Part shown: positions 1 through 9,070 of the stretch, in pieces
How positions within the stretch are numbered: the first letter of the stretch is position 1
How the letters are laid out: every line of letters starts with the position of its first letter
Assembly (NCBI GenBank): GCA_964541695.1
Contig: CAZIRB010000014.1
Coordinates: 1-30,979, forward strand
Direction: 5' to 3'
DNA: 30,979 bases
From: CAZKGE01 sp964541695
GTDB lineage: Bacteria > Bacillota > Clostridia > Christensenellales > CAG-138
Notes under the pieces: model-generated
Databases searched by the model: none
Seen by the model: only the letters and a program-made list of their open reading frames with translations
Told to the model about the DNA's origin: nothing
Program-made: the position numbers and the translations under genes

Positions 1-7
1 CAAGGGG

Positions 8-31
8 GCGCAAGCCAAACAAGGCTTGCGC
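8..31. repeat. 9-bp perfect inverted repeat (hairpin)
   Basis: The arms GCGCAAGCC and GGCTTGCGC are perfect complements around a 6-nt loop. No T-run follows on either strand, so this is not an ordinary intrinsic terminator. It lies downstream of the terminator of the leftward unit, with a second hairpin at 53-71. The role is unknown; a REP-like intergenic element or part of a neighbouring gene outside the window are both possible. Confidence 0.5.
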
Positions 32-52
32 GACCATTGCGAACTGTGGGCA

Positions 53-71
53 GCAGGGGTGAAACCCCTGC
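53..71. repeat. 8-bp perfect inverted repeat (hairpin)
   Basis: GCAGGGGT and ACCCCTGC pair perfectly around a GAA loop. An A-run follows on the plus strand, so on the minus strand the T-run comes before the stem rather than after it. That does not fit a leftward terminator. Function unknown. Confidence 0.45.
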
Positions 72-86
72 AAAAACCCCGGTCCA

Positions 87-116
87 TAAAAAGCGGCGGG
101 AGCACTCCCCCGCCGC
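87..116 (-). terminator. Intrinsic terminator of the xpt-guaA unit
   Basis: Read on the minus strand, a perfect 8-bp stem GCGGCGGG/CCCGCCGC with an 8-nt loop is followed directly by TTTTTAT. It lies about 65 nt beyond the stop of the small ACT-like gene and should end the leftward transcript that carries xpt, guaA and that gene. Confidence 0.85.
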
Positions 117-182
117 CGCGACCAGCCATTCTTCACTTAGCCCCGTACTTTCCTTCTACGGACCGCGCCGGGCCTCTCCCGC

Positions 183-437
183 TCAGTTCAGGTCGATGAG
201 CTTCGCGGTGACACCTTCAAGCGCGTTCAGATCCCGGACCAACTGCTCAACCTCGTCCTTTTCGCCGCAGGGCTGCAAAATGATCAGCCCGTCGTTTGCG
301 CACACGGTCTCGCTCGCCTCGTGCAGGCCGATGCGCGCCCGGATCATGCAGCCGTTTTTGGTCAGCGTATCCTGAAAATTGACGGCGTTGCCGACCCTAT
401 TGTCCATGCGGACACCAATCACATAATAACAGGACAT
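183..437 (-). CDS. Small ACT-like / TM1266-type protein
   Basis: 84-residue soluble protein. The start was set at the ATG beginning MSCYYVIGV because a strong AAGGAGGAG site lies just before it; an ATG seven codons upstream is within that site. The sequence (hydrophobic first strand, a central 'IRARIGL' strand, then a helix and 'LEGVTAKLIDL' at the end) follows the ferredoxin/ACT-like pattern of the TM1266 family, often called the putative iron-only hydrogenase system regulator. The family match is my recognition from pattern, not a search. No hydrogenase gene is in the window. The gene follows guaA by 52 nt with no terminator between and probably shares its transcript. Its ligand and role are unknown. 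Confidence 0.8.
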   Translation of the reverse strand: MSCYYVIGVRMDNRVGNAVNFQDTLTKNGCMIRARIGLHEASETVCANDGLIILQPCGEKDEVEQLVRDLNALEGVTAKLIDLN

Positions 438-489
438 CGTTTCTCCTCCTTCATTCATTGTGCCAAGGGAAAACGCGTTTTATCCAATG

Positions 490-2011
<1,522 letters not shown>

Positions 2012-2019
<8 letters not shown>

Positions 2020-2599
2020 GCTGCCCCTCCCGCCGGAACACGAAGCCGTTCTCGTCCGCCTGCTCGATGACCGCGAGCGACTCGAGCTTGTAGCCCGCCG
2101 CGCGCAGCTTCTCGCCGCCGGACTGGAAGCCCTTCTCGACCGCCACACCGATGCCGATCAGCTCCGCGTCCGCCTTCTGCACGATCTCGACCAGGCCGCG
2201 CAGCGCCTCGCCGTTGGCCAGGAAATCGTCGACGATCAAAACCCTGTCGCCGCTGCCGAGCCACTGGCTCGAGACGAGCAGCGTGACCTTCTTTTTATAG
2301 GTATAGGAGTAGATGTCGCTCTGGTAGAGTCCGCCCTCGATATTGTCCGACTTGGCCTTCTTGGCAAACACCAGCGGCACGCCGAACTCGTCGGCGCACA
2401 TGGCACCGAGCGCGATGCCGGACGCTTCGACCGTCAGCACAGCGGTCAGGCCCGTCAGGTCGAACCGCCTGCCGAACTCCCTGGCCAGCTCGCGCATCAG
2501 GCGCATGTCCACGCGGTGGTTGAGGAACCCGTCGATCTTGATGATGTTCCCGGGCAATACCCTGCCTTCCCGAGCAATCCGCTCCTCGAGCATCTGCAT
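2012..2599 (-). CDS. xpt: Xanthine phosphoribosyltransferase
   Basis: 195-residue purine-salvage enzyme joining xanthine to PRPP to give XMP. It aligns along its whole length with the Bacillus Xpt family: 'FLNHRVD' near the N-terminus, 'EASGIALG' in the middle, and the PRPP-binding loop VLIVDDFLANGEAL. Start set at the ATG of MQMLEERI by family length; a second ATG two codons later is possible, and no ribosome site clearly decides (AGGAAGGG lies about 12 nt upstream). The product XMP is the direct substrate of GuaA, whose start codon lies inside the xpt end, so the two genes make a salvage-to-GMP pair. A promoter lies just upstream at 2640-2668. I saw no purine riboswitch in the short space before the gene. 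Confidence 0.95.
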
Positions 2600-2600
2600 G

Positions 2601-2668
2601 TTGATTCCCGCCCTTCCTGTCGTACAAAATAATGTGTCTATTATCATACAAATTCCGCCGGGAATCAA
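2601..2668. repeat. 10-bp inverted repeat spanning xpt promoter and leader
   Basis: TTGATTCCCG at 2601-2610 and CGGGAATCAA at 2659-2668 are perfect complements, 48 nt apart. On the minus strand the distal arm contains the predicted -35 box, and the proximal arm ends one base from the xpt start codon region. In a transcript reading through from hup the two arms would pair and could hide the xpt ribosome site. Alternatively it is a two-site protein operator. Confidence 0.5.
2640..2668 (-). promoter_or_regulatory. Sigma-A type promoter for xpt-guaA
   Basis: On the minus strand TTGATT (2663-2668) and GATAAT (2640-2645) are separated by 17 bp, giving a start about 35 nt upstream of the xpt ATG. 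It lies just after the hup terminator, which fits a new transcription unit. Confidence 0.6.
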
Positions 2669-2723
2669 GCCGTTCCGACAAGTTCACAAAAATTGCACGC
2701 GCTTTCGGCACCGCGCCAAAACG

Positions 2724-2752
2724 AAAAAAGCGCCCGCCAAATCAGCGGACGC
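2724..2752 (-). terminator. Intrinsic terminator after hup
   Basis: On the minus strand the stem GCGTCCGC/GCGGGCGC (8 bp, one G-T pair), 7-nt loop, is followed by TTTTTT. It begins about 20 nt after the hup stop and separates the spoVB-mazG-hup row from xpt-guaA. Confidence 0.88.
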
Positions 2753-2773
2753 CGGAAGAACGCGAACGATGCT

Positions 2774-3046
2774 TTAATTGAGCGCGTCCTTGAACGCCTT
2801 GCCGGCCTTGAACACGGGGGCCTTCGACGCCGGGATATCGATCTCCTTGCCGGTCAACGGGTTGTGGCCCTTGCGCGCCGGACGCGACTTGGCCTCAAAC
2901 GTGCCGAAACCAACGATGGAAACTTTATTGTCCGCCTTAAGGGCCTCTTCAATGCTCTCGACAAACGCGTTGACAGCCTTCTCGGCATCCTTCTTCGACA
3001 GCGCGCTCTTGGTCGCAACCGCTGCGATCATATCGGTCTTGTTCAT
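2774..3046 (-). CDS. hup: HU-family DNA-binding protein
   Basis: 90-residue histone-like protein that bends and compacts DNA as a dimer. It has the standard HU layout: N-terminal helical dimer region starting MNKTDMIAAVA, the signature VGFGTFEAKSRPARKGHNP around residues 45-63, and the beta-arm leading to PVFKAGKAFKDALN. Ribosome site GGAGG lies 7 nt before the ATG. The gene follows mazG by 36 nt, as in many clostridial genomes; in those the S4-domain gene, yabP and yabQ commonly follow, but here the row ends in a terminator right after hup. Confidence 0.96.
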   Translation of the reverse strand: MNKTDMIAAVATKSALSKKDAEKAVNAFVESIEEALKADNKVSIVGFGTFEAKSRPARKGHNPLTGKEIDIPASKAPVFKAGKAFKDALN

Positions 3047-3082
3047 GATTCATCCTCCGTTAATGATTTACTTGGACGCGCA

Positions 3083-4546
3083 CTATTGTATCAGCGTTTC
3101 CTGGGAAACGCAAGCATTATTTTGTGAACTTTTGCCCAAAACACGGGGGTTTTTCGCCCTTTCCCACAGCTCGTCCATCTCGGCAAGCGTCATATCCGAA
3201 AGCTGTTTTTTGTCGTTTTCTGCCAGCGCCTCCATCAGGCAAAAGCGCTCGATGAACTTGTCCGTCGCATTTAAAAGGAGCAGCTCGGGATCGAGGTGCA
3301 TCAGCCTTGCAACGTTGACGACGGCAAACAGCAAATCCCCGATCTCCTCCGGCACATCGCCGCCTCCATTCATCGCGCGGCGGACCTCCTCCGTCTCCTC
3401 GGGGATCTTGAAGAACGCCGCCTCGGCGGAGGGCCAGTCGAAGCCCACGTCCGCCGCCTTCTTCTGCACCTTCTTGCTGCGGATGAGCGCGGGCAGGTTG
3501 CGCGGCACGGCGCGCAGCACCTCGGTCTGCGTGCTCTGGTGCTTCTCCGCCTTCTTGAGCTTGTCCCAGTTCGTCATGACCTCGTCCGGCGTGTCGGCCT
3601 TCCCCGTGCCGAAGATGTGCGGATGGCGGTAGATCAGCTTCTTGACGATGCCGGTCGCGACGTCGCGGTCGGTGAAGCGCCCCTGCTCGGCGGCGATCGT
3701 GGCGTGGAACGCGACCTGCAGCAGCACGTCGCCGAGCTCCTCGACCATGTGCGCGTCGCTCCCCTCGTCGATGGCGTCGAGCAGCTCGTAGCACTCCTCG
3801 AGCAGCGGCATCTTGAGGCTGCTATGCGTCTGCTCGCGGTCCCACGGACAGCCGCCCCTGCCGCGCAGCCGCTTCATGACGGCAAGCAGGTCGTCCACGC
3901 CGCAGCGCATAAGGTCCATCAGCCCGGCCGCGGGCGCGAATACCACGGTGGACGCGTCGTAGCTTGCCTGCCGGTCCAGCTCGCAGAGCGGGATGCTGAT
4001 TTGGCTAAACGCGCCGTCCGGCAGCAGGCGCGCAAGGCGCACCGGCCACTCGTCCGGATAGTATTCCGACAGCAGGAGCTTGGCCTCGCCCGCGGCCAGC
4101 CGCGAGTCGATCTCCTCGACCGCCGTGGAAAGGTGCGCGTCGAGCCGCTCCGGCAGGCCGTGCGCGCTGACTGTGCGGCCGGCAGGCCTCTCCGGGAACG
4201 CGGCCTGCGATAGCGTGACGCCGGGCAGCACGGCTGCCTCGACCCCGCGCGCCGACGCCGCGGATTGGATGGCAAAAAGCTGCGGCGCGGACAGCGAGCC
4301 GGTCATGACATAGGTGCAGTCCCCGGCAGAAACGAGCCGCTCAGCGACGGCTTTGTGCAGCGCGTCGAAGTCCTCGGCCGATTCGTAGAGGTCGTCCATC
4401 GGCGTGTACGCGTACCCCGCCGCCAGCACGGCCGCGGCGCAGGGGTGCTTGTCCGACTGCAAAAACAGCTTTTTGGCGCTTACGATGCGCGACCACGCGC
4501 CCTCGGAGACCGTGGCGCGGCTGACGAGCGAAACGATGTTGATCAT
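3083..4546 (-). CDS. mazG: MazG nucleotide pyrophosphohydrolase with degenerate methylase-like N-terminus
   Basis: 487 residues. The C-terminal two-thirds hold two MazG modules. The first starts at 'GGCPWDREQTH' (about 231) and carries the metal-binding EExxE at 250-254 and EELGD at 269-273. The second has 'PEEIGDLLFAVVNVARL' near 400-417. MazG hydrolyses (deoxy)nucleoside triphosphates to monophosphates and pyrophosphate. The N-terminal 220 residues occupy the place of the tetrapyrrole-methylase domain of Bacillus YabN, but the glycine-rich SAM-binding motif expected at the start is not visible ('MINIVSLVSRATVSEG'), so this half looks degenerate. The start lies 4 nt after the stop of the flippase gene, so the two are co-transcribed. 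Confidence 0.93.
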   Translation of the reverse strand: MINIVSLVSRATVSEGAWSRIVSAKKLFLQSDKHPCAAAVLAAGYAYTPMDDLYESAEDFDALHKAVAERLVSAGDCTYVMTGSLSAPQLFAIQSAASARGVEAAVLPGVTLSQAAFPERPAGRTVSAHGLPERLDAHLSTAVEEIDSRLAAGEAKLLLSEYYPDEWPVRLARLLPDGAFSQISIPLCELDRQASYDASTVVFAPAAGLMDLMRCGVDDLLAVMKRLRGRGGCPWDREQTHSSLKMPLLEECYELLDAIDEGSDAHMVEELGDVLLQVAFHATIAAEQGRFTDRDVATGIVKKLIYRHPHIFGTGKADTPDEVMTNWDKLKKAEKHQSTQTEVLRAVPRNLPALIRSKKVQKKAADVGFDWPSAEAAFFKIPEETEEVRRAMNGGGDVPEEIGDLLFAVVNVARLMHLDPELLLLNATDKFIERFCLMEALAENDKKQLSDMTLAEMDELWERAKNPRVLGKSSQNNACVSQETLIQ

Positions 4547-4550
4547 ACGG

Positions 4551-6146
4551 CTACCTGCTCCTGAACATAAACCGCGCGAGGCGCTTGCCGCCCGGCACGA
4601 ACATAAGGTCTTCCATGGTAAACATGCGGCTTAGTACGACGATGGCAAAGTAGATCACGCCGCCCGTCGCGATCGACAGCAGCGTAGAAAGGCTCGTGCT
4701 GGAGATCCTGGCCGAGAAGAACGCGTACGCAAAGAACACCGACGCGCCCATCACGACCGCCGCGACGAGCGGCTTGGCCAGCGTGTCGAGCCAGTTGACG
4801 GCCAATCTCGTCTTGCGGATGAGGTAGATCGCGTCGAGGATACCCGCCACGGCGTAGCACAGCACCGTGGAGATCGCCGCGCCCTGGATCTCGATCTCGG
4901 GGTTGTGCATCAGAATCAGCATGGACGCGACCTTGACGACGGCGCCGACGCCGAGGTTGATCACGGGGATCTGCGGCTTGCCCAATCCCTGTATGATGCC
5001 GGTGAGCGTCTGCACGAGCGAGAGGAATATGATGCCGACCGCCATCGTGCGCATCAGCGCGCCCGCGATGAGGAGGCGGTCCGGGCTGATGTCGTAGAGA
5101 AAATCGACCACCTGCGTGCCGAGCACGTACAGGCCGATGCCGCACGGCAGGCCGATCACAAGCGCGAGCTTAAAGCCCATGCGCGACACATCCTGTATGC
5201 CGCGGCCGTCGCCGCGCGCGCGCGCGGCGGATACCGCCGGAACCAGGCTCATGGCCAGCGCCATGGTCAGCACGGCGGGCATATTCACAATCGCGGACAC
5301 ATTCGTGCGCAGCGCGACGTAGCGCATCGACGCGGCCTCCATGCTCATGCCGAGCTTGAGCAGGATGCGCATGATCATCGTCGAGTCGACGATATTCGTC
5401 AGCGGCATGATCGACGCGCCGAGCGTGACGGGGATGGCGATGTACAAAAGCTTCTGCATGATGCCGGACTCGGCGGGGCGCGCGGATACGGTTCGCGGCA
5501 TGTACTCGCTCCGCCTTGCGGCGTAGAACAGCGCCACGGCGATGAGCGCCAAAAACTCCGACACGGTCACGCCGATGAGCGCGCCCATGGCCGCGTATTC
5601 AAGGCCCAGCGGCAAAAATCTGGCCGCGAGGTACAATCCGATGCCGAGCTTGCCCGCCTGCTCGATCAGCTGCGACACCGCCGTGCCCGTCATGCGCTGC
5701 ATACCCTGCAGATACCCGCGGTACGCGCACATCAGCGACACAAAAAGCAGCGCCGGCGCGAGCGCGCGGTACGACAGCGCCGCGCCCTCCCCGACCTTCT
5801 GCAAAGCCGTGATCTGGTCCGCAAAGAGATACATCAGCGCGGTCGTAACGACGCCGATGATGAGCAGCAGCCACTGCGCCTTGCGGAACACGCGCTTGGC
5901 CCCCGGCAGGTCGCCGAGCGTCACGCGCTCCGCCACCATCTTGGATATGGCGGTCGGCAGGCCGGACGTGCTGATCACGATCAAAGCGGAATACCAAGGG
6001 TACACCGCCTCGTAGTACTTCATGCCGTCGCCGAGCATGTTGTACAGCGGGATGCGGAACAGTGCGCCGATCACCTTGCAGATCAGCCCGGCGACGCCGA
6101 GTATGGCGGCGCCCTTAACGAATGAACGCTTTCCTGTCGTTTCCAT
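4551..6146 (-). CDS. SpoVB/MurJ-type polysaccharide flippase
   Basis: 531-residue integral membrane protein of the MATE/MOP flippase superfamily, closest in layout to stage V sporulation protein B and Bacillus YabM. Hydrophobic segments occur throughout (about 14), starting with 'GAAILGVAGLICKVIGALFRI' at residue 12; the early 'PLYNMLGDGMKYYEAVYPWY' and 'STSGLPTAISKMVAE' stretches are typical of the SpoVB group. It probably moves lipid-linked cell-wall or spore-cortex precursors across the membrane. The gene sits directly upstream of mazG, the same order as yabM-yabN in Bacillus. No Shine-Dalgarno sequence precedes the ATG; instead an extended -10 motif lies 7 nt upstream (separate entry). 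Confidence 0.92.
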   Translation of the reverse strand: METTGKRSFVKGAAILGVAGLICKVIGALFRIPLYNMLGDGMKYYEAVYPWYSALIVISTSGLPTAISKMVAERVTLGDLPGAKRVFRKAQWLLLIIGVVTTALMYLFADQITALQKVGEGAALSYRALAPALLFVSLMCAYRGYLQGMQRMTGTAVSQLIEQAGKLGIGLYLAARFLPLGLEYAAMGALIGVTVSEFLALIAVALFYAARRSEYMPRTVSARPAESGIMQKLLYIAIPVTLGASIMPLTNIVDSTMIMRILLKLGMSMEAASMRYVALRTNVSAIVNMPAVLTMALAMSLVPAVSAARARGDGRGIQDVSRMGFKLALVIGLPCGIGLYVLGTQVVDFLYDISPDRLLIAGALMRTMAVGIIFLSLVQTLTGIIQGLGKPQIPVINLGVGAVVKVASMLILMHNPEIEIQGAAISTVLCYAVAGILDAIYLIRKTRLAVNWLDTLAKPLVAAVVMGASVFFAYAFFSARISSTSLSTLLSIATGGVIYFAIVVLSRMFTMEDLMFVPGGKRLARFMFRSR

Positions 6147-6153
6147 ACGCGTT

Positions 6154-6162
6154 AGTATACCA
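6154..6162 (-). promoter_or_regulatory. Extended -10 motif just before the flippase gene
   Basis: On the minus strand TGGTATACT matches an extended -10 box (TGn plus TATACT) in the 23-nt gap behind the peptidase gene. There is no good -35 box at 17 bp. Transcription would start at or next to the A of the ATG, giving a leaderless message, which would fit the absence of a ribosome site. Not proven. Confidence 0.35.
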
Positions 6163-6169
6163 CAGTTGC

Positions 6170-7450
6170 CTAAACCAGCACCATCCCCAGCGTCATAATT
6201 CCCACATTATCGCGGTATATCCCGGGCAATTGCTCGAGCGGCAGCGGCGCGATCCCGCGCCCGACCTCGATCGTGTAGCCGGGCCTGTTGTAGGTCTGGA
6301 TAAACCAGTCCTTATAGCCCGCAAAGCCGCTGGCAAACGGCGTCTCCTCGACCGCGTAGCCCGACGCCTGCGCAAACGCGTCGGCGATCTCGCGGCTGCG
6401 CGGCGGCTCAAAGTCGAGGAACTTCCAGTAGATCACCTCGCCCTGCGTGTGGTACGCGATGATCAGAAGAAAATCGTGGCTCTGCGTAAACGCGGCCATC
6501 GCGCGGTTCTCCGGCTCCGCCAGCGGCGCCGTGCCGACGAAGTCGCGCGGGCCGGGGCGCGTAAAGCCCTGCGCGTACTTGATCTGCCGCGCCTTCTCCC
6601 ACTCCGCCGGGTACCCGAGATTCAGGTCCGTGCCCGCGATGTTCGCTTTCCAGCCGTCCGGGAACGGGATCGACGGATAGTAGGTCGAAAGCGCCTTGGC
6701 GCGCTGGTAATAGCTGTCGCTCTCGGGCAGCGCGCCGGTCACGAGATCCACGCCGTCCGGGTTGACGAGCGGCACGACGTAGAGCTTCGTCTTCTCATAC
6801 ACCTCGCGCGCGGGCACGTCGAATATCCGCCCGCCGGAGGCGTACGCGGACGCGTAGGTCTCGAGGAATTTCAGCACGAGCGGCGTCGTGATCCACTCGT
6901 TGGCGTGGTGCGACGCGTTGTACGACACCTGCTGCGCGCCCGTGCCGATCGAAACGGCCTCGATGCGCTTGCCCATCACGGACGAGCCGATCGTCTCCAC
7001 GGAGAGGAACGGGTAGCGCGCGGCTAGGCCGTCGAGCACGAGCGAGGTCAGCGCGTAGGAATAGCGCACGTTCTCCGGCACGACGGCAAATGCCAGCGGT
7101 ATGGTCAGCTCCGCACCGACGGCCAGGTTCGCCGGGTCGGCGGACGGGTTTGCCGTCTGGATCGCCTCCACGCTTGTGCCGAAGCGCTTGGCGATCGACC
7201 ACAGCGTATCGCCCGCGCGCACGACGTGTATCGTATATCCGGCAAGATATGGGAACAGCTTCGCCCACGTCAGCCTGCCCACGACGCCGTCCGCCGCGAG
7301 CGAGTTGTTGCGCTGGAACCGCTCGACCGCGTCCAGCGTGCGCGTGCCGAATATGCCGTCGATCCCGCCCGGATCGTAGCCCGCGCGCGTCAGCGCCAAC
7401 TGCAGGTACTCCACCATGGGCCCCTTGCTGCCGTACCGCAACGTGTCCAA
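6170..7450 (-). CDS. PG-binding / LysM / M14 zinc carboxypeptidase (endopeptidase I-like)
   Basis: 426 residues, no signal peptide. Domain order: peptidoglycan-binding type 1 domain (about 5-65, 'GGIDGIFGTRTLDAVERFQ'), a LysM domain (about 72-118, 'VVRAGDTLWSIAKRFG'), then an M14 metallopeptidase domain. Zinc ligands H182, E185 (HANEW) and H334 (AYHTQG) and catalytic E395 (TIEVGRG) are present, so it should be active. This layout matches gamma-D-glutamyl-meso-diaminopimelate endopeptidase I of Bacilli, a cytoplasmic or spore-associated enzyme cutting peptide stems of murein. I chose a TTG start at 7448-7450 because the G-rich ribosome site (AGGGGGG) is 6-7 nt from it; a TTG two codons upstream is too close to that site. 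Together with the flippase it suggests a sporulation or wall role. Confidence 0.9.
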   Translation of the reverse strand: MDTLRYGSKGPMVEYLQLALTRAGYDPGGIDGIFGTRTLDAVERFQRNNSLAADGVVGRLTWAKLFPYLAGYTIHVVRAGDTLWSIAKRFGTSVEAIQTANPSADPANLAVGAELTIPLAFAVVPENVRYSYALTSLVLDGLAARYPFLSVETIGSSVMGKRIEAVSIGTGAQQVSYNASHHANEWITTPLVLKFLETYASAYASGGRIFDVPAREVYEKTKLYVVPLVNPDGVDLVTGALPESDSYYQRAKALSTYYPSIPFPDGWKANIAGTDLNLGYPAEWEKARQIKYAQGFTRPGPRDFVGTAPLAEPENRAMAAFTQSHDFLLIIAYHTQGEVIYWKFLDFEPPRSREIADAFAQASGYAVEETPFASGFAGYKDWFIQTYNRPGYTIEVGRGIAPLPLEQLPGIYRDNVGIMTLGMVLV

Positions 7451-7469
7451 GACCAACCCCCCTTTTTTC

Positions 7470-7498
7470 TCGACAAACGATGCGCCGATTGTTATAAT
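7470..7498 (+). promoter_or_regulatory. Sigma-A type promoter of the SPFH gene
   Basis: TCGACA, 17 bp, TATAAT, ending 29 nt before the ATG at 7528. It lies in the 77-bp divergent space shared with the peptidase gene. Confidence 0.78.
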
Positions 7499-7527
7499 AT
7501 AGTTTAGTATGTAAGGAGGTTAGAACG

Positions 7528-8844
7528 ATGGGTTTGATTCAGGCGGCCTTAGGCTCCCTCAATACGGTGCTTGCCGATCAATGGAGAGAGTTTTTCTACT
7601 GCGACGCCCTGTCGGCGGACATCCTGGCTATAAAAGGCCAGAAGCGCGTATCCGCACAAAGCTCCAACAAAAAGGGCAGCGATAATATCATCTCGAACGG
7701 CTCCGTCATCACCGTCAACGACGGCCAGTTCATGGCCATCGTCGAGCAGGGCAGGGTCGTGGACTTCTGCGCCCAGACCGGCGAATACATCTATGACAAA
7801 TCCACCGAACCCTCCATGCTCTACGGCGGCTTCGGCAAGGGCCTGATCGAGTCGTTTAAGATCATCGCGCGGCGCTTCACGTTCGGCGGCGACACGGGCA
7901 AGGACCAGCGCGTGTATTACTTCAACACCAAGGAGATACTCGGCAACAAATACGGCACGTCGAACCCCGTGCCGTTCCGCGTCGTCGACGAGCGCATCGG
8001 CCTCGACGTCGATATCGCGATCCGCTGCCACGGCGAATACTCCTACAAGCTCGTCGACCCGCTGATGTTCTACGCCAACGTCTGCGGCAACGTGGCCGAG
8101 TCCTACGGCCGCGCGGAGATCGACTCCCAGCTCAAGACCGAGCTTATGACCGCGCTGCAGCCCGCGTTTGCGAAGATCTCCGCGCTCGGCATCCGCTACA
8201 GCGCCCTGCCGGGGCACACGCAGGAGATCGCCGACGCGCTCAACGAGGTTCTGACCGAGAAATGGTCCAAGGCGCGCGGCATCGCGGTCGCGTCGTTCGG
8301 CGTCTCGTCCGTCACCGCGTCCGAGAGCGACGAGGAGATGATCAAGAAGCTCCAGCAGGCCGCGGCGCTGCGCGACCCGAACATGGCGGCCGCCGTGCTC
8401 GCCAGCGCGCAGGCGCAGGCCATGCAGGACGCCGCCAAGAACGAGGGCGGCGGCGGCGCGTTTATGGCGTTTGCAGGCATGAACATGGCCAACGCCGCGG
8501 GCGGCGCGAACGCGAACCAGCTTTTCTCTATGACGAAACCCCAGGCCGCCGCGTCCGAGGCCGCGGTCAAGGTGCCGGCCTGGACCTGTGCCTGCGGCGA
8601 GAAGGCCAACACGGGCAAGTTCTGCTCAAGCTGCGGCGCGCAGAAGCCGGACGTCGACGGCTGGCAATGCAAGTGCGGCACGCTGAACAAGGGCAAGTTC
8701 TGCGCAAACTGCGGTACGGCAAAACCCGCCGGCGCGCCGATCTACAAGTGCGACAAGTGCGGCTGGGAGCCCGAGGACAAGAGCCATCCGCCGAAGTTCT
8801 GCCCTGAGTGCGGCGACAAGTTCGACGACAGAGACCTCGTGTAA
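7528..8844 (+). CDS. SPFH-domain protein with three C-terminal zinc ribbons
   Basis: 438-residue protein of the 'virion core protein-like' SPFH family (Bacillus YdjI type). The N-terminal 260 residues ('IISNGSVITVNDGQFMAIVEQGRVVDF', then 'RVVDERIGLDVDIAIRCHGEYSYKL') form the SPFH-like part. An Ala/Gln-rich linker (about 275-345) follows. The C-terminus has three Cys4 zinc ribbons with CxC/CxxC knuckles: CACGEKANTGKFCSSC, CKCGTLNKGKFCANC and a longer CDKCG...CPEC. Such proteins are thought to form membrane-associated or scaffold assemblies; the zinc ribbons could bind a partner. Ribosome site AAGGAGG precedes the ATG. Transcribed alone: own promoter, own terminator, divergent and convergent neighbours. 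The exact function is unknown. Confidence 0.9.
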   Translation: MGLIQAALGSLNTVLADQWREFFYCDALSADILAIKGQKRVSAQSSNKKGSDNIISNGSVITVNDGQFMAIVEQGRVVDFCAQTGEYIYDKSTEPSMLYGGFGKGLIESFKIIARRFTFGGDTGKDQRVYYFNTKEILGNKYGTSNPVPFRVVDERIGLDVDIAIRCHGEYSYKLVDPLMFYANVCGNVAESYGRAEIDSQLKTELMTALQPAFAKISALGIRYSALPGHTQEIADALNEVLTEKWSKARGIAVASFGVSSVTASESDEEMIKKLQQAAALRDPNMAAAVLASAQAQAMQDAAKNEGGGGAFMAFAGMNMANAAGGANANQLFSMTKPQAAASEAAVKVPAWTCACGEKANTGKFCSSCGAQKPDVDGWQCKCGTLNKGKFCANCGTAKPAGAPIYKCDKCGWEPEDKSHPPKFCPECGDKFDDRDLV

Positions 8845-8908
8845 GAAACGGCGCGGCGGCGGGAAACGGATTGCCGCCAAAGCGTTGGATTGGGATGGAA
8901 TTGACAAG

Positions 8909-8937
8909 AAAAAGCCCCGATTTGCGGGGCTTTTTTT
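8909..8937. terminator. Bidirectional terminator between the SPFH gene and uxuB
   Basis: GCCCCG/CGGGGC stem with a 5-nt loop, A5 on the left and T7 on the right. It works as read from either side, so it can end the SPFH transcript (65 nt upstream) and the long leftward sugar-acid transcript, whose last stop is at 9071. Confidence 0.9.
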
Positions 8938-8987
8938 GTCGGCGGCGGCAATGCGCCGCGGGACCGGCGGAATTTGTTGCGGCTGCG

Positions 8988-9037
8988 GGAACGCCGAGTT
9001 GTGCGGCCACGGAAACGCCGAGTTTTACTGCGGCCGC
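8988..9037. repeat. Imperfect tandem repeat of about 25 bp
   Basis: GGAACGCCGAGTTGTGCGG at 8988 recurs as GGAAACGCCGAGTTTTACTG from 9011, each followed by CGGCC or GGCC. A weaker third unit appears to precede them (about 8967-8987). It lies between the bidirectional terminator and the uxuB stop. No function seen. Confidence 0.45.
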
Positions 9038-9070
9038 GGGCATGTTGAACCGGCCGATTCGACATTGGCT

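Noticed and set aside
2600..2773. Purine riboswitch before xpt
   Set aside because: The space after the hup terminator is too short and lacks the conserved junction pattern; only the inverted repeat is seen.
4905..6125. 406-codon plus-strand frame opposite the flippase gene
   Set aside because: Arg/His/Ala-rich product typical of the antisense of a GC-rich membrane-protein gene; the minus strand encodes a clear SpoVB-type protein.
7500..7510. Sigma-G/F-like -10 sequence CATACTA upstream of the M14 peptidase on the minus strand
   Set aside because: Attractive for a spore peptidase, but no matching -35 sequence 15-18 bp upstream; one short match is not enough.
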